Assembly: GCF_031432975.1 (NCBI RefSeq)
Contig: NZ_CP133838.1
Coordinates: 4,154,001-4,218,000 of the forward strand
DNA: 64,000 nt
Direction of reading: 5' to 3'
Origin: Buttiauxella selenatireducens
GTDB taxonomy: Bacteria > Pseudomonadota > Gammaproteobacteria > Enterobacterales > Enterobacteriaceae
Part shown: piece after piece, positions 27,215 to 37,736 of the stretch
Layout: every line of letters begins with the position of its first letter
Position numbering within the stretch: the stretch's first letter is position 1
Notes under the pieces: generated by a model
The model's database searches: none
What the model saw: the letters and a program-made list of their open reading frames with translations, nothing else
What the model was told of the DNA's origin: nothing
Position numbers and translations under genes: made by a program

Positions 27215-30200
27215 AAATCCTCAGCCTACGGTTAAAAAATCTAAACTCCCTGAAAGGGGAATGGAAAATTGATTTCACTCGCGAACCTTTCGCCAGCAAT
27301 GGTTTGTTTGCAATAACCGGGCCGACAGGTGCCGGGAAAACGACACTGCTGGATGCTATCTGCCTCGCGCTTTATCACAAAACTCCGCGCCTCAATACGG
27401 TCTCACAATCGCAAAATGATCTCATGACTCGCGACACAGCCGAATGTCTGGCGGAAGTGGAGTTTGAAGTCAAAGGCACCGCCTACCGTGCATTCTGGAG
27501 CCAAAACCGGGCACGCAACGCAGCAAACGGTAACCTTCAAGCTCCACGCGTTGAGCTTGCGGAAGTGGCAAGCGGCAAAATCATCGCCGATAAAGTAAAA
27601 GACAAGCTCGATGTTACCGCCAAATTAACCGGCCTCGATTACGACCGCTTTACCCGCTCCATGATGCTCTCGCAGGGCCAGTTTGCGGCGTTTTTAAATG
27701 CCGATGCCAATGACCGCGCGTCCTTGCTTGAAGAGCTTACCGGAACTGAGATTTACGGCGCTGTTTCTGCGGCGGTATTTGAAAATCATAAAAATGTACG
27801 CAGCCAACTTGAGAACTTACAAGCGCAGGCGGCAGGTGTTGCGCTGTTAAGCGATGAGCAGCACCAGCAGCTTTCTGCTAGTTTGCAAATACTGACTCTT
27901 GAAGAAAAAAATCGTCTTACGGAGCAGCAAACGCTTCAGCTCCATCAGAAGTGGCTGAGTCAACTCAACCCGTTGACTCAACACCACGCGCATTCAGAAG
28001 CGGCGTTGAATGCGGCCGCCCGTGCCATTGAGGAAGCGGCACCGCAACTCGAAAAGCTGATGCGAGCTCAACCCGCAGAAAAACTGCGCCCTGACTGGCA
28101 GCGCCTGCAAGAACTGAAAACTTCGCTGAAAAATACCCGCATTCAGACGGAAGAAGTGAATACTCGCTTACGTCAGGCGACAGTGCGCCGCCAGCAGACG
28201 CGACTTGCTGCCGCAAGCCAGGCGGCAAAATTGACGCATGAAAGTACCGAACTGCAACAATGGCTGAAAACACACGACAGTTATCGCCTGTGGGGTACTG
28301 AACTCACAGGCTGGCGTATGGCCTTCAGCCAACAGCAAAATGAGGCAAAAAAGCTTCAAGACTTTCAGCGTGATATAGAAACCCTTCAGAAAAAGCTCGA
28401 ATTACTGCCAGCAGTTGAGCTTGCACTCAGTGCAGATGAAGTGAGCACGCACTTACAAGAAACGATTTCAGCACGCCCTTTGCGCCAGCAGCTTGCGACC
28501 ATACAACCGCAACTTTCCTCACTGCTAAAACGCAAAACACAGCAGCAACAGGATATTGCCGCGCTTGAAAAGCAGATAACCCAGCGCGATGCGGAGCTGG
28601 CGCTTAAACGCCAGCAATACAAAGAACGACGCCAGCACGAAAGTGACCTGGAAAAAGTGTGCGAGCTGGAAAGCCGTATTGTCAGCCTCGAAGCGGAACG
28701 CGCCCGTCTGCAACCTGAGCAACCTTGCCCGTTGTGCGGTTCGACGCAACATCCGGCGGTAGCTGACTACCAGGCCATTCAACCTGGGGAAAATCAGCAG
28801 CGACTAGCGGTACTTAAACGCGAAGTGGCAAGCCTTGCGGAAGCCGGTTTTGCAATGAAAGGCCAACTCGATACGCTGCGTTCACAGCGTGAAAGCATGT
28901 TGGCCGCCATTAATACCCTCACTGAAGAAGAGGCCGCTCTGCGTTTGCGCTGGCAGCAATTGTGCTCCCGCCTTCAACTGGCACTGACGCCAGAAGATGA
29001 CCTCCAGCGGTGGCTGGAAAGCGAAGAACAGCGTGAACAACAACTGCATCAACTTAGCCAACGGATCTTACTGGAAGAACAGCTCACTCAATTGCGGCTT
29101 CAGCACCAAAAACTTGCCGCGGAGATAGCGTCCCTGCGCGAAACACTGAACGCTGCGCTGGAAAGTGTAGGCCTTCAATATCCGGCCAATGGTGAAGAAA
29201 GCAGTTGGCTGGCGGAACGCCAAGAGGAATCACAGCGTTGGCAGCAGCACCATGAGCAACTCCCACGCTTGCAACAGCAACTCGACGCACTGGAAAGCCT
29301 GCTTAATGCTATGGTTGATGATGGCACTACGCCCGCTCCGCTATCCGAAAGCGAACACATTTCAGCACTGCAAAACTGGCATAACCTACACAACGACTGC
29401 ATTGCTCTGGAGAGCCAGTGGAAGACACTGCAACAGCAGCTGCAACAGGAAGAAAGCCGCGTAGAGCAGGCAAGCGCGCAGTTCCTGACAGCACTGGCCA
29501 CCAGCCCGTTCGCGGATACGGAGTCATTCCAGGCCGCACTACTGGAAGAAACAGAACGCCAGCAGCTTGAGTTGAAAAAACAACAGCTTGAGCAACAGCA
29601 TCAGCAGCAAACCACACTGTATCAGCAGGCTGTAAAGGCGCTGACCGAGCATAAAGCCGCTCGCCCTGCAACGCTTGCTGAAGATGTAGAACTGAGTTCG
29701 CTGGAAGAACAACTGAGGGTATGCCATCAGAAACTGCGCGAGAACACCACACAGCAGGGGCAAATTCAGCAACAGCTTCGCCATGACGCGGAAAATCGCC
29801 AGCGCCAGCAAGGGCTGATGCAGTCCATCGTGGAGTGCCAACAGCAAGTGGAAGACTGGGGCTATCTGAATGCATTAATTGGCTCGAAGGAAGGGGATAA
29901 ATTCCGTAAGTTTGCGCAAGGGCTGACGCTCGACAATCTGGTGTGGCTGGCGAACAACCAACTCAACCGTTTGCACGGGCGCTATTTGCTGCAACGCAAA
30001 GATAGCGAAGCGCTGGAGCTGCAAGTGGTGGATACATGGCAGGCGGACGCGGTACGCGATACACGCACGCTTTCAGGTGGTGAGAGTTTCCTGGTGAGCC
30101 TCGCGCTGGCACTTGCGCTATCCGACCTGGTGAGCCATAAAACGCGCATCGATTCGCTGTTTCTTGATGAAGGTTTTGGCACGCTGGATGCGGAGACACT

Positions 30201-30366
30201 GGATACCGCGCTGGATGCACTGGACACCCTCAATGCCAGCGGCAAAACCATCGGCGTGATAAGCCATGTCGAAGCGATGAAAGAGCGGATTCCGGTACAA
30301 ATTAAAGTGAAGAAGATTAACGGGTTGGGCGTGAGTCGGTTGGCGAAGGAGTTTGCTGTCGAGTAA
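27211..30366 (+). CDS. sbcC: ATPase subunit SbcC of the SbcCD nuclease
   Basis: 1051-aa SMC/Rad50-type ATPase; E. coli SbcC has 1048. Walker A is [10 protein letters not shown] near residues 38-47. Long Gln/Glu-rich coiled coils flank the zinc hook CPLCG near residue 506, and the ABC signature LSGGESF lies near 954, followed by Walker B ([12 protein letters not shown], about 985). It opens and tethers DNA ends for SbcD cutting. The start overlaps the sbcD stop (ATGA). In E. coli the next gene is araJ; here araJ is absent and a repeat cluster separates sbcC from mak. Confidence 0.97.
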   Translation: MKILSLRLKNLNSLKGEWKIDFTREPFASNGLFAITGPTGAGKTTLLDAICLALYHKTPRLNTVSQSQNDLMTRDTAECLAEVEFEVKGTAYRAFWSQNRARNAANGNLQAPRVELAEVASGKIIADKVKDKLDVTAKLTGLDYDRFTRSMMLSQGQFAAFLNADANDRASLLEELTGTEIYGAVSAAVFENHKNVRSQLENLQAQAAGVALLSDEQHQQLSASLQILTLEEKNRLTEQQTLQLHQKWLSQLNPLTQHHAHSEAALNAAARAIEEAAPQLEKLMRAQPAEKLRPDWQRLQELKTSLKNTRIQTEEVNTRLRQATVRRQQTRLAAASQAAKLTHESTELQQWLKTHDSYRLWGTELTGWRMAFSQQQNEAKKLQDFQRDIETLQKKLELLPAVELALSADEVSTHLQETISARPLRQQLATIQPQLSSLLKRKTQQQQDIAALEKQITQRDAELALKRQQYKERRQHESDLEKVCELESRIVSLEAERARLQPEQPCPLCGSTQHPAVADYQAIQPGENQQRLAVLKREVASLAEAGFAMKGQLDTLRSQRESMLAAINTLTEEEAALRLRWQQLCSRLQLALTPEDDLQRWLESEEQREQQLHQLSQRILLEEQLTQLRLQHQKLAAEIASLRETLNAALESVGLQYPANGEESSWLAERQEESQRWQQHHEQLPRLQQQLDALESLLNAMVDDGTTPAPLSESEHISALQNWHNLHNDCIALESQWKTLQQQLQQEESRVEQASAQFLTALATSPFADTESFQAALLEETERQQLELKKQQLEQQHQQQTTLYQQAVKALTEHKAARPATLAEDVELSSLEEQLRVCHQKLRENTTQQGQIQQQLRHDAENRQRQQGLMQSIVECQQQVEDWGYLNALIGSKEGDKFRKFAQGLTLDNLVWLANNQLNRLHGRYLLQRKDSEALELQVVDTWQADAVRDTRTLSGGESFLVSLALALALSDLVSHKTRIDSLFLDEGFGTLDAETLDTALDALDTLNASGKTIGVISHVEAMKERIPVQIKVKKINGLGVSRLAKEFAVE

Positions 30367-30371
30367 TGCGG

Positions 30372-30525
30372 CCCTCACCCCAGCCCTCTCCCACAGGAGA
30401 GGGAGAAAACCGAACATCACCTGGCCACAGGATAGGGGGAAAACCAAACATCACCTGGCCACAGGAGAAGGGAAAATCAAACTCGGGTAATTCCCTCTCC
30501 CTCAGGGAGAGGGTCAGGGTGAGGG
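30372..30525. repeat. Composite intergenic repeat cluster (box C-like)
   Basis: The stretch begins with CCCTCACCCCAGCCCTCTCCC-type sequence (30372-30392) and ends with its near inverted complement, GGGAGAGGGTCAGGGTGAGGG (about 30505-30525). Between them, AACATCACCTGGCCACAG occurs twice, 33 bp apart (30413 and 30446). Such CCCTCACCC/GGGAGAGGG palindromes recur between genes in enterobacteria and resemble box C elements (from memory). It fills the convergent gap between sbcC and mak and may serve as a terminator. Confidence 0.7.
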
Positions 30526-30529
30526 AAAA

Positions 30530-31441
30530 TTACTTCTCAAGCGGCCACAACCACGCCGCACCACGCACGCCACTGGAATCGCCGTGCACTGCTTTGCGAA
30601 TTGGGGTTTCAAACTCGCCGCCGAACACCCACGGTTTCACCAACTGCGGCACCGTTTTATAAAGACGTTCGTTGTTGCTCATCCCACCACCCAACACGAT
30701 GACATCCGGGTCCAGAATATTGACGATATGGGCCAGCGATTTAGCAAGACGCATTTCATAGCGCGCGATCGCCAGTTCGGCTACCGGATCTTGTTGATCG
30801 ACAAGATGCATAATCTCATTACCCTTCAACGACTTTCCGCTCAAGCGATGGTAGTCAGTGCCAAAGCCAGTACCGGAAATAAACGTTTCGATACAACCTT
30901 GTTTGCCGCAGTAGCAAGGCACTTCCTCACGAAAACGGAGTTCATCTTCGTCCATCCACGGCAATGGGTTATGCCCCCACTCGCCCGCCGTCCCGTTGCC
31001 GCCAATCAGACTGCGACCATTGATGGCCACACCCGCGCCACACCCAGTGCCAATAATGACTGCGAAGACCATTGCCGCCCCGGCAGCCGCACCGTCGATG
31101 GCTTCTGAAACAGCCAGGCAGTTCGCATCGTTGGCTAAACGCACTTCACGCTGTAGCGCATCACACAGGTCCTTATCGAAAGGCTGACCGTTGAGCCAGG
31201 TGGAGTTGGCATTTTTCACCACTCGGGTATACGGCGAAATCGAACCAGGAATACCAATCCCAACGGTTCCCTTCTCACCCGTTGCCTCTTCAGCCAGGCG
31301 CACCAACTCAACGATGGTACCGATTGTTTGCTGATAATCATTTTTGGGCGTCGGCAGGCGATGGCGAAAAAGTTGTTTACCATCGTTCGCCAGAGCGATC
31401 ACTTCTGTTTTTGTCCCACCTAAGTCGATACCAATGCGCAC
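30530..31441 (-). CDS. mak: Fructokinase (ROK family)
   Basis: 303-aa cytoplasmic sugar kinase of the ROK family; E. coli Mak (302 aa) phosphorylates fructose, and mannose weakly. The phosphate-binding start [11 protein letters not shown] is intact, as are [13 protein letters not shown] and the zinc-binding ROK signature with Cys and His residues (GHNPLPW..., [15 protein letters not shown]). It is divergent from rdgC (125-bp gap), as in E. coli. The end facing sbcC lies against a repeat cluster where araJ would be in E. coli. Confidence 0.95.
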   Translation of the reverse strand: MRIGIDLGGTKTEVIALANDGKQLFRHRLPTPKNDYQQTIGTIVELVRLAEEATGEKGTVGIGIPGSISPYTRVVKNANSTWLNGQPFDKDLCDALQREVRLANDANCLAVSEAIDGAAAGAAMVFAVIIGTGCGAGVAINGRSLIGGNGTAGEWGHNPLPWMDEDELRFREEVPCYCGKQGCIETFISGTGFGTDYHRLSGKSLKGNEIMHLVDQQDPVAELAIARYEMRLAKSLAHIVNILDPDVIVLGGGMSNNERLYKTVPQLVKPWVFGGEFETPIRKAVHGDSSGVRGAAWLWPLEK

Positions 31442-31566
31442 AGCGATACCCTCATTTAATTAGTGTTATCAATAGAATAGAAGTGTGTAGCCGTAAAGGC
31501 AATGAAACAGAGCGCCTGATTCGCTATCATGCGCGCTGCGTTTAACTGACAGTCCGGGAAATAATC

Positions 31567-32478
31567 ATGCTGTGGTTCAAAAATTTAATGGTTTACCGTT
31601 TAAGCCGTGACATCACGCTTTCAGCGGATGAGATGGAAAAACAGTTGGCCGCGTTTACTTTCACCCCTTGTGGCAGCCAGGATATGGCCAAGACAGGCTG
31701 GGTGTCGCCAATGGGCTCACACACCGATGCATTGACCCATGTCGCCAACGGGCAAATTCTGATTTGTGCCCGTAAAGAAGAAAAAATGATCCCAGCTCCT
31801 GTGATTAAACAAGAACTGGAAGCGAAGATCAGCAGGCTAGAGGCCGAACAGGCTCGTAAGCTGAAAAAGACCGAAAAAGATTCTCTGAAAGATGAAGTGC
31901 TGCACTCTTTGCTGCCACGCGCTTTCAGTCGTTTCAGTCAGACTATGATGTGGATCGATACGGTAAACGGTTTGATTATGGTGGATTGCGCCAGCGCCAA
32001 AAAAGCCGAAGACACCCTGGCATTGCTGCGCAAAAGTCTCGGTTCGCTGCCTGTTGTGCCGTTAGCTATGGAAAATCCTATTGAGCTGACGCTGACTGAA
32101 TGGGTACGTTCAGGCGACGTTCCTCCAGGTTTTGCGCTGATGGATGAAGCTGAGTTGAAGGCCATTCTCGAAGGTGGCGGTGTGATTCGTTGTAAGCAGC
32201 AGGATCTGGTGTGCGACGAAATTGCCGCCCATATCGAAGCCGATAAAGTCGTGACGAAACTGGCTCTCGACTGGCAAGAACGTATTCAGTTCCTGGTCGC
32301 CGATGATGGCTCGATTAAACGTCTGAAGTTTGCTGATACGCTGCGCGACCAAAACGAAGATATTGACCGTGAAGATTTCGGTGGGCGTTTTGATGCCGAT
32401 TTTATTCTGATGACGGGTGAATTGGCGGCGTTGATTAAGAATCTGGTTGAAGCGTTAGGTGGCGAAGCTCAGCGCTAA
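31567..32478 (+). CDS. rdgC: Recombination-associated protein RdgC
   Basis: 303 aa, identical in length to E. coli RdgC, a ring-shaped dimer that binds DNA without sequence preference and restrains RecA filament formation. The start [16 protein letters not shown] and the segment GWVSPMG are family hallmarks. It is transcribed divergently from mak and ends 41 bp before the convergent ppnP stop, with a hairpin between them. Confidence 0.96.
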   Translation: MLWFKNLMVYRLSRDITLSADEMEKQLAAFTFTPCGSQDMAKTGWVSPMGSHTDALTHVANGQILICARKEEKMIPAPVIKQELEAKISRLEAEQARKLKKTEKDSLKDEVLHSLLPRAFSRFSQTMMWIDTVNGLIMVDCASAKKAEDTLALLRKSLGSLPVVPLAMENPIELTLTEWVRSGDVPPGFALMDEAELKAILEGGGVIRCKQQDLVCDEIAAHIEADKVVTKLALDWQERIQFLVADDGSIKRLKFADTLRDQNEDIDREDFGGRFDADFILMTGELAALIKNLVEALGGEAQR

Positions 32479-32483
32479 GCCTT

Positions 32484-32510
32484 TTCCCTCTTCCGGCGAG
32501 GAAGAGGGAA
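32484..32510. terminator. Hairpin between convergent rdgC and ppnP
   Basis: TTCCCTCTTCC (32484-32494) pairs with GGAAGAGGGAA (32500-32510) around a 5-base loop. It has no T run on either side, so termination would be imperfect; placement between two convergent stop codons supports the role. Confidence 0.55.
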
Positions 32511-32519
32511 ATAAACTAT

Positions 32520-32813
32520 TTATTTGTCCGCAAGATAACGGCAAAGATAGGAAGTCGGTTCGGCAACTTGTAAATGGAATTCGCTGTGTCCTGGAACATG
32601 GAACACGGTGCCCGCAGCATAGGTTTTCCACTCGGTTTCACCCGGCAGCAAAACGTGTAATGCCCCACTAACCACTGTCATTTCTTCTGGTTGGGCAGTA
32701 CTGAAAGCATATTCACCTTCAACCATTACCCCAACACTCGCGCGGCCAGTGCTGCTGCTGGTAAACCCAATAGATTTCACTTTACCGGAAAAGTACTCAT
32801 TACTTTGAAGCAT
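32520..32813 (-). CDS. ppnP: Pyrimidine/purine nucleoside phosphorylase PpnP
   Basis: 97-aa single-domain cupin (DUF1255; formerly YaiE, 94 aa in E. coli). It splits several nucleosides with phosphate to give the free base and ribose 1-phosphate. Cupin features are visible: [15 protein letters not shown], then [17 protein letters not shown] and the [11 protein letters not shown] strand. I chose the ATG at 32813 ([17 protein letters not shown]) because it matches the family start; the frame upstream is not conserved. It follows aroM on the same strand after an 80-bp gap, as in E. coli. Confidence 0.93.
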   Translation of the reverse strand: MLQSNEYFSGKVKSIGFTSSSTGRASVGVMVEGEYAFSTAQPEEMTVVSGALHVLLPGETEWKTYAAGTVFHVPGHSEFHLQVAEPTSYLCRYLADK

Positions 32814-32893
32814 GACCTGGCCCTTTTTAAAATAGTTGAAAAAACAATATAGAGGGGAACGGAAGAACCTGTCACGCAAATTATTGCCTGCCG

Positions 32894-33571
32894 TTACGCG
32901 AGTAATTCTGACGCTAAACGAGCAATCAGCACGTTCGATAACAATACCGGGACATCTAACGATTTTTGCAACAAATCGCGGTGTGTTTGGTGAAAGCCAA
33001 GACAGTCGAGAAGCAATACACCTGCGCCGTCCTTAACCAGTTTTTCCCCAGCCTCGATTAAATCTTGCTCGGTTCCGTGAATCGGATTCGCCAGCTCGTA
33101 CAAGGGTTCGCTTTGCAATAGCTGCCATTTCTTATGCTGAAATTTCAACATTTCCGGGACGGGGATAATGATACCCACCTGATGCCCATCAACAATTGAA
33201 GCTACCAACGGCGGGATAATACGCTCCGGCTCCAGCAAAATACCTTTACGAACGGTAAGGTTAGAAAAACGGTGCGAACACATCAGCAAAATGACATCGA
33301 AACCCTGGTTATCCAGCACTTCAATCACATCCTGCAAGGCGCGTTCCACCTTTTGTTTGCCTAAATCAACTAAAACGTTCCCCGACAGAAGCGTCATGAG
33401 AGGTTCTTCGCCAGGGGAAAGGGCATATTCCGTCATCACTTCTTCATGTGAGAGATTACCCAACAGACTGAATAGTTTGATTTTTTCTTCAGGAATATGG
33501 TCTGTGAGTAGCGGCAGCATTTCACTGACCGGGACAACACCGATGGTAATAATTGCCAATGTTTGTTTCAT
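32894..33571 (-). CDS. aroM: AroM family protein
   Basis: 225 aa, the same length as E. coli AroM. The family has an aspartate/glutamate racemase-like fold; its activity is not known, and the name comes from co-transcription with the shikimate kinase gene aroL. Visible features are the start [17 protein letters not shown], the Cys in ILLMCSHRF near the middle and a second Cys in LLLDCLGFH, positions that would be the paired Cys of a racemase-like site. It lies downstream of aroL and yaiA, so TyrR/TrpR control through aroL is likely. Confidence 0.93.
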   Translation of the reverse strand: MKQTLAIITIGVVPVSEMLPLLTDHIPEEKIKLFSLLGNLSHEEVMTEYALSPGEEPLMTLLSGNVLVDLGKQKVERALQDVIEVLDNQGFDVILLMCSHRFSNLTVRKGILLEPERIIPPLVASIVDGHQVGIIIPVPEMLKFQHKKWQLLQSEPLYELANPIHGTEQDLIEAGEKLVKDGAGVLLLDCLGFHQTHRDLLQKSLDVPVLLSNVLIARLASELLA

Positions 33572-33851
33572 GCTTCGTTCCGCCCTTGTCCCATATCAGC
33601 CCCTCACTGCTGCGCTGGTACCTTTCCTGTGAATGATACTCTGCTGAAGGTCGATTAATAATTAACCACAAAGCGTAGCAGCATAATTGCAGAGTACCTG
33701 TCGCAATGTTCAACGAAACGTCAATGACATTAATACAACTTCACGATAATGAATTATTAACAAATGAGTTGAGTGAAAGATGTGATTAATCACCAGATCA
33801 ATGAATTAACTTTAAAGATGAGGGGGCGATTATGGCATCCATGCCGGGATC

Positions 33852-34043
33852 TTACGTTTTTTGCGGATCTTCGTAGCGCAGTTTTGCATCCAGCGCTTCT
33901 TGTTCGGTCTCGTGTTCACTGATCAGCGTATCAGGATGGGGATGGTCAGCACGAAGTTGATACCAGGTCACAGTTTGGTCCGTGGCCCCTTTTTCAACAG
34001 CAACAATACGCGCTTCCCGAGGATATGGAGGATTGCTCGCCAT
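33852..34043 (-). CDS. yaiA: YaiA family small protein
   Basis: 63 aa with the family's PPYPREA start and [12 protein letters not shown] core followed by DTLISEH, matching E. coli YaiA (63 aa) throughout. The ATG at 34043 is preferred over a GTG one codon earlier because AAGGAAG is then better spaced. The function is unknown; in E. coli the gene is the middle one of aroL-yaiA-aroM and shares that order here. A 280-bp gap separates it from aroM, longer than expected for a tight operon. Confidence 0.92.
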   Translation of the reverse strand: MASNPPYPREARIVAVEKGATDQTVTWYQLRADHPHPDTLISEHETEQEALDAKLRYEDPQKT

Positions 34044-34087
34044 CACACTTCCTTTGGAGATGAATGAGCATTAAGTATAGACAACAA

Positions 34088-34612
34088 TCAGCAGGCCCGA
34101 GCCGTATTCAGTACCGCCAGAACCGCTTCTACGATTTCTGCCGGAGGACGAGTGGCATCGACAACATGGTGTGCAGCCTGGTTATAAAGCGCTTCACGTG
34201 CGGCGAGGACCTCGACGATTTCGTCCGTAATAGGTCTGCCCGTAAGCGTAGGGCGCTGGCCTTCTTCAGGGAAAGCTTCTAAACGGGATGCCAGGATTTG
34301 CGCCGGTGCTCGCAAATAGATAACCACTCCGTTCTCACGCATAAACTGACGATTACTGTCAGCCAGAACCATGCCACCACCCGTGGCAATAACCGTTCCT
34401 GGTGCCGTAACGCTTTGCAGCGCCATGGATTCACGACGGCGAAAACCTTCCCAGCCCTCTTGTGCCACGATATCAGCGACGCTCATTTTAGTGCTGGTTA
34501 AAAGGTAGTGGTCGGTATCAACAAAGTTACAGCCCAATGCCTGCGCTAGTGCAACACCCACGGTTGTTTTGCCACAACCTCGTGCGCCGACTAAATAAAT
34601 AGGTTGAGTCAT
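34088..34612 (-). CDS. aroL: Shikimate kinase II
   Basis: 174 aa, as in E. coli AroL. It phosphorylates shikimate with ATP, the fifth step of chorismate synthesis. The P-loop is [11 protein letters not shown] (residues 9-19); the shikimate-binding Asp is in FVDTDHYL and GGG follows in [11 protein letters not shown]; the lid-region Arg lies in RPTLTGRPI. It heads the aroL-yaiA-aroM group. The 110-bp upstream gap contains TyrR- and TrpR-like sites, consistent with repression by aromatic amino acids as in E. coli. Confidence 0.96.
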   Translation of the reverse strand: MTQPIYLVGARGCGKTTVGVALAQALGCNFVDTDHYLLTSTKMSVADIVAQEGWEGFRRRESMALQSVTAPGTVIATGGGMVLADSNRQFMRENGVVIYLRAPAQILASRLEAFPEEGQRPTLTGRPITDEIVEVLAAREALYNQAAHHVVDATRPPAEIVEAVLAVLNTARAC

Positions 34613-34654
34613 CAGTGGCTAATCCTCAGCAGTCCGCCAGAGTGGGTAAAAATC

Positions 34655-34716
34655 TGTAACGATTTTCGTTACGCGAAACATAATATCAGCAAGCTAGTAC
34701 GCGGAATAGATTTACA
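34655..34716 (-). promoter_or_regulatory. aroL operator region (TyrR/TrpR-like sites)
   Basis: TGTAACGATTTTCGTTAC (34655-34672) resembles the TyrR box TGTAAA-N6-TTTACA. A second half box, TGTAAA on the minus strand (34711-34716), lies further upstream. Between them GTACTAGC on the minus strand (34693-34700) looks like half a TrpR operator. Their arrangement upstream of aroL fits the known E. coli control, but the matches are imperfect. Confidence 0.5.
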
Positions 34717-34722
34717 TTATTT

Positions 34723-35184
34723 TTAGGCGCTTTTTGAACGACCAGCGACGAGCAACCATTTTTCCAGTTCATTGGCAAACAGCTGACGGTCGCGCTGGCT
34801 AAGGCTATCTGGCCCGCCAGTTTGTACACCACTGGCTCTTAATGTGTCCATAAAATCGCGCATGGTCAGGCGTTCCCGGATGGTGGCAGGCGTGTACAAC
34901 TCTCCCCGGGGATTTAAGGCAATCGCGCCCTTTTCCAGCACATCGGCGGCCAGAGGAATATCTGCGGTCACCACTAAATCCCCCTTTTCACAACGGCGCA
35001 CAATTTCGTTGTCGGCAACATCAAAACCCGTTGCCACCTGCAAGGTACGAATAAAGCGCGATGGCGGGACTTTCAGCCCCTGGTTAGCAACCAGTGTCAC
35101 CATAATTTGAGCGCGCTCCGCTGCGCGAAACAACACTTCTTTAATCACTTTTGGACACGCATCCGCATCCACCCAGATTTGCAT
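34723..35184 (-). CDS. yaiI: UPF0178 (DUF188) family protein YaiI
   Basis: 153-aa cytoplasmic protein (E. coli YaiI 152 aa) with a PIN-like/NYN-type fold suggested for the family. Acidic residues that could bind metal are visible in [10 protein letters not shown] at the start, and in [15 protein letters not shown] and LNPRGELYT. Its activity is not established. It sits upstream of aroL on the same strand and divergent from proC, the same layout as E. coli. Confidence 0.93.
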   Translation of the reverse strand: MQIWVDADACPKVIKEVLFRAAERAQIMVTLVANQGLKVPPSRFIRTLQVATGFDVADNEIVRRCEKGDLVVTADIPLAADVLEKGAIALNPRGELYTPATIRERLTMRDFMDTLRASGVQTGGPDSLSQRDRQLFANELEKWLLVAGRSKSA

Positions 35185-35356
35185 GACAACTCCTGATTGT
35201 CGGGGCTAATGGGGGCGATCTTGCCGTGCTTTTCCAGAATCGCAAACTTTATCTTTCACGGCTACGAAGGAAGGCTGTTTTGCTTTAGCGTAGCGCGAGT
35301 ATCAGAATGCACGTTAAGCTATGCTCATCACACAACTCAAAAGATGGAGTGAGACT

Positions 35357-36166
35357 ATGGATAAGAAGATTGGTTTTATTGGTTGCGGCAACATGGGAAC
35401 AGCCATCCTTGGTGGTCTGATAGCCAGTGGACAGGTACTTCCAGGTAATATCTGGGTCTACACCCCTTCACCCGATAAAGTTCAAGCCTTGCACGAGCAA
35501 TACGGTGTTAACGCAGCAGAAAGTGCGCAGGACGTGGCACAAATTGCGGATATCGTGTTCGGCGCTGTGAAACCGAATGTCATGTTAAAAGTGCTCAGTG
35601 AAGTCAGTTCCAGCTTGAATAAAGACTCGGTGGTGATTTCCATTGCTGCGGGTATTACGCTGGATTCTCTGGCTAAAGCGCTCGGCCACGATCGCAAAAT
35701 CATTCGCGCAATGCCAAATACCCCAGCGTTAGTCAATGCTGGCATGACGTCCATCACGCCAAATGCGCTGGCCACTCCCGAAGACATTGCAGATGCGGTT
35801 AACATTTTCCGCAGCTTTGGGCTTGCCGAAGTAGTCTCTGAATCCATGATTCATCCCGTTGTGGGCGTTAGCGGTTCAGCGCCTGCTTATGTGTTTATGT
35901 TTATCGAAGCCATGGCTGATGCTGCTGTTCTGGGCGGAATGCCGCGCAAACAGGCATATCAATTTGCGGCACAAGCCGTCATGGGCTCAGCCAAAATGGT
36001 ACTGGAAACCGGCAAACATCCAGGTGAGCTGAAAGATATGGTGTGTTCGCCAGGCGGTACGACTATTGAAGCGGTGAAAGTTCTGGAAGAAAAAGGATTC
36101 AGAGCCGCAGTGATGGAAGCCATGGTGAAATGTATGGCGAAGTCCGAGCACTTAGGTAAATCATAA
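35357..36166 (+). CDS. proC: Pyrroline-5-carboxylate reductase
   Basis: 269 aa, identical in length to E. coli ProC; last step of proline synthesis, reducing pyrroline-5-carboxylate with NAD(P)H. The Rossmann motif GFIGCGNMGTAILGG is at the N-terminus; AAGITL, MPNTPA and the C-terminal signature region PGGTTIEAVKVLE are intact. The ATG at 35357 follows GATGGAGTGAGACT, a plausible ribosome site, and fits the family start better than an upstream in-frame codon. With proA and proB also in this window, all proline synthesis genes are present. Confidence 0.97.
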   Translation: MDKKIGFIGCGNMGTAILGGLIASGQVLPGNIWVYTPSPDKVQALHEQYGVNAAESAQDVAQIADIVFGAVKPNVMLKVLSEVSSSLNKDSVVISIAAGITLDSLAKALGHDRKIIRAMPNTPALVNAGMTSITPNALATPEDIADAVNIFRSFGLAEVVSESMIHPVVGVSGSAPAYVFMFIEAMADAAVLGGMPRKQAYQFAAQAVMGSAKMVLETGKHPGELKDMVCSPGGTTIEAVKVLEEKGFRAAVMEAMVKCMAKSEHLGKS

Positions 36167-36174
36167 TTTTGTGC

Positions 36175-36202
36175 CCCTCTCCTGTTTGCTGGAGAGGGTT
36201 TT
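36175..36202 (+). terminator. proC terminator
   Basis: CCCTCTCC (36175-36182) pairs with GGAGAGGG (36191-36198), followed by TTTT. It lies just after the proC stop and overlaps the end of the convergent diguanylate cyclase gene. Confidence 0.85.
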
Positions 36203-37313
36203 AAGCGGCGATATCAGCCACTTCTGTACGGCTGCGCCCAAGTTTTTTAGCTTTATACAACGCCACATCAGCCGCTTTTAGCCATTCGCGATAGCTCACC
36301 ATATTGTGATCAAACTCCGCCACACCAACACTGATACGCAATGAGAAATGCGGTGCATGAGGTAAACGGAATTCATCAAGATAGTCTCGTACACGAGCCA
36401 TTGCCTGTATCGCACTCTCTTGCGACGTGCCGGACATGATCACACCAAATTCGTCACCACCGAAGCGCCCCACCACATCCGTAATGCGCAATGTGAGCTG
36501 CAAATGTTCGGTAATGGCCAGAATAGCTTCGTCTCCAACATCATGGCCAAATGAATCATTAATCGACTTAAAGTGGTCGATATCAATCAAAAGCAAGGTT
36601 GCATTTCGCTGGTAGCGTTGGCAGTTATCATATTCCCCGTGCAGCAGATGTTCCCAGTGACGGCGGTTATATACCCCCGTCATGCCATCGCGCGTGCTCA
36701 AGTGCATAAAGCGCCGTTTATGCTCGGACAGTTTTAGTGCAGTACGGTAACTGACCAGTCCAAAGTAAGTGGGATAAATCAATAAAAACGGTAAGCAAAT
36801 CCATACCTGAGAAGGCATGGTCTGTAGATTCAGCGGGATAAGAAACAGGCCAAGCGTCAACAGACAGCTCAGCACAATAAAACCTAAACCGTTAAAGAAC
36901 AATTTCAGCCCGCCACAACCAACATTGTTCATGCATATCATTGCAAGTATTAATGCTGAGGGAAGCGCATTCAAACCCATTACCCCAATCCAAACGCCGC
37001 CCATCAAAGAATCAATCATTAAATTACGGATTTCTGCCTGAGCAGGGTCTGGCGCATGATCGGCTGTTTGCCATGCTAAATGCGGCCAGATAAAAGCGTT
37101 GGCAACCAGGAGTAACCACCACCACCCTGATATAGGCTGCATAACCAGCACCGAAGCGACACAGAAAAAGCCCGTGCCTAATCCAATAGTTCTCGGTATA
37201 TAAATGCGACGGGCAAATCGCCGTCCTGAGCGATGGCGGTCTTCATCGAGGTAAGTCGAGCTATCCATAAATCCCCCAGGAAGCCATTTACCAGAGTTAT
37301 GATCATCATTCAT
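36201..37313 (-). CDS. dgcC: Diguanylate cyclase DgcC (AdrA/YaiC)
   Basis: About 370 aa, close to E. coli DgcC (371 aa). Several membrane helices at the N-terminus (MASE2-type region, about 40-190) precede a GGDEF domain with the intact motif GRFGGDEFGV. An RxxD-type inhibitory site upstream of it is not obvious. It makes cyclic di-GMP from two GTP, which in E. coli and Salmonella switches on cellulose synthesis under CsgD control. I chose the ATG at 37313 (MNDDHN) by analogy to E. coli; an internal ATG at 37268 has a better ribosome site (GGGGGA) and would give 355 aa. The frame extends upstream, but over a hairpin that follows psiF. Confidence 0.92.
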   Translation of the reverse strand: MNDDHNSGKWLPGGFMDSSTYLDEDRHRSGRRFARRIYIPRTIGLGTGFFCVASVLVMQPISGWWWLLLVANAFIWPHLAWQTADHAPDPAQAEIRNLMIDSLMGGVWIGVMGLNALPSALILAMICMNNVGCGGLKLFFNGLGFIVLSCLLTLGLFLIPLNLQTMPSQVWICLPFLLIYPTYFGLVSYRTALKLSEHKRRFMHLSTRDGMTGVYNRRHWEHLLHGEYDNCQRYQRNATLLLIDIDHFKSINDSFGHDVGDEAILAITEHLQLTLRITDVVGRFGGDEFGVIMSGTSQESAIQAMARVRDYLDEFRLPHAPHFSLRISVGVAEFDHNMVSYREWLKAADVALYKAKKLGRSRTEVADIAA

Positions 37314-37385
37314 GATATTTAGGAATATTCTGAAACATTTGCCGTAATTATAGAAAGCGTACTTTGGGGGAAAGTATGATTTTTC

Positions 37386-37411
37386 GGGTGAGTCAGCGAA
37401 GCGACTCACCC
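37386..37411. terminator. Hairpin after psiF
   Basis: GGGTGAGTC (37386-37394) pairs with GACTCACCC (37403-37411), with further pairing in the loop. It lies 8 bases past the psiF stop but has no T run on the minus strand, so read-through into dgcC is possible. Confidence 0.6.
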
Positions 37412-37418
37412 ATTTAGC

Positions 37419-37736
37419 TTACTGAGGCTGTTTTTTCAGGCAATTACTCATGAAGGTTTTACGCGCATCACCGGATAATGTTTGTTTCCCGGCTTCAGCA
37501 TTACACTCTTTCATTTTCTGCTGTTGCGGAGTCAGGCTTTTATCTGCGGGGGCTGACTCGCTATTTTTCAAGCAGTTACTCATATAGGTTTTACGTTCAT
37601 CCCCTTTAAGGGTTTTCGCGGTAGCTTGTTGATTACACGTCGTCATACGCTGTTGCTGCGGCGTCTGCACTTTGTCTGCTGCCACCGCAGACCCCATAAC
37701 ACTGACCAATAAAGCCATCATTAATACTGTTTTCAT
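37419..37736 (-). CDS. psiF: Phosphate starvation-inducible protein PsiF
   Basis: 105 aa (E. coli 106) with a signal peptide (MKTVLMMALLVSVMGSAVA). The mature protein has two PsiF repeats, each with QQQxMxxCN and GDxRKTxMSNCLK. The conserved Cys pairs suggest disulfides in the periplasm. Its function is unknown. In E. coli it is the second gene of the phoA-psiF operon; here phoA is missing and I see no clear Pho box upstream, so phosphate control is uncertain. Confidence 0.93.
   Translation of the reverse strand: MKTVLMMALLVSVMGSAVAADKVQTPQQQRMTTCNQQATAKTLKGDERKTYMSNCLKNSESAPADKSLTPQQQKMKECNAEAGKQTLSGDARKTFMSNCLKKQPQ

Noticed and set aside
37314-37409. Longer start for dgcC
   Set aside because: The extension runs into the hairpin after psiF and is not similar to the E. 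coli protein; the ATG at 37313 gives the usual length.
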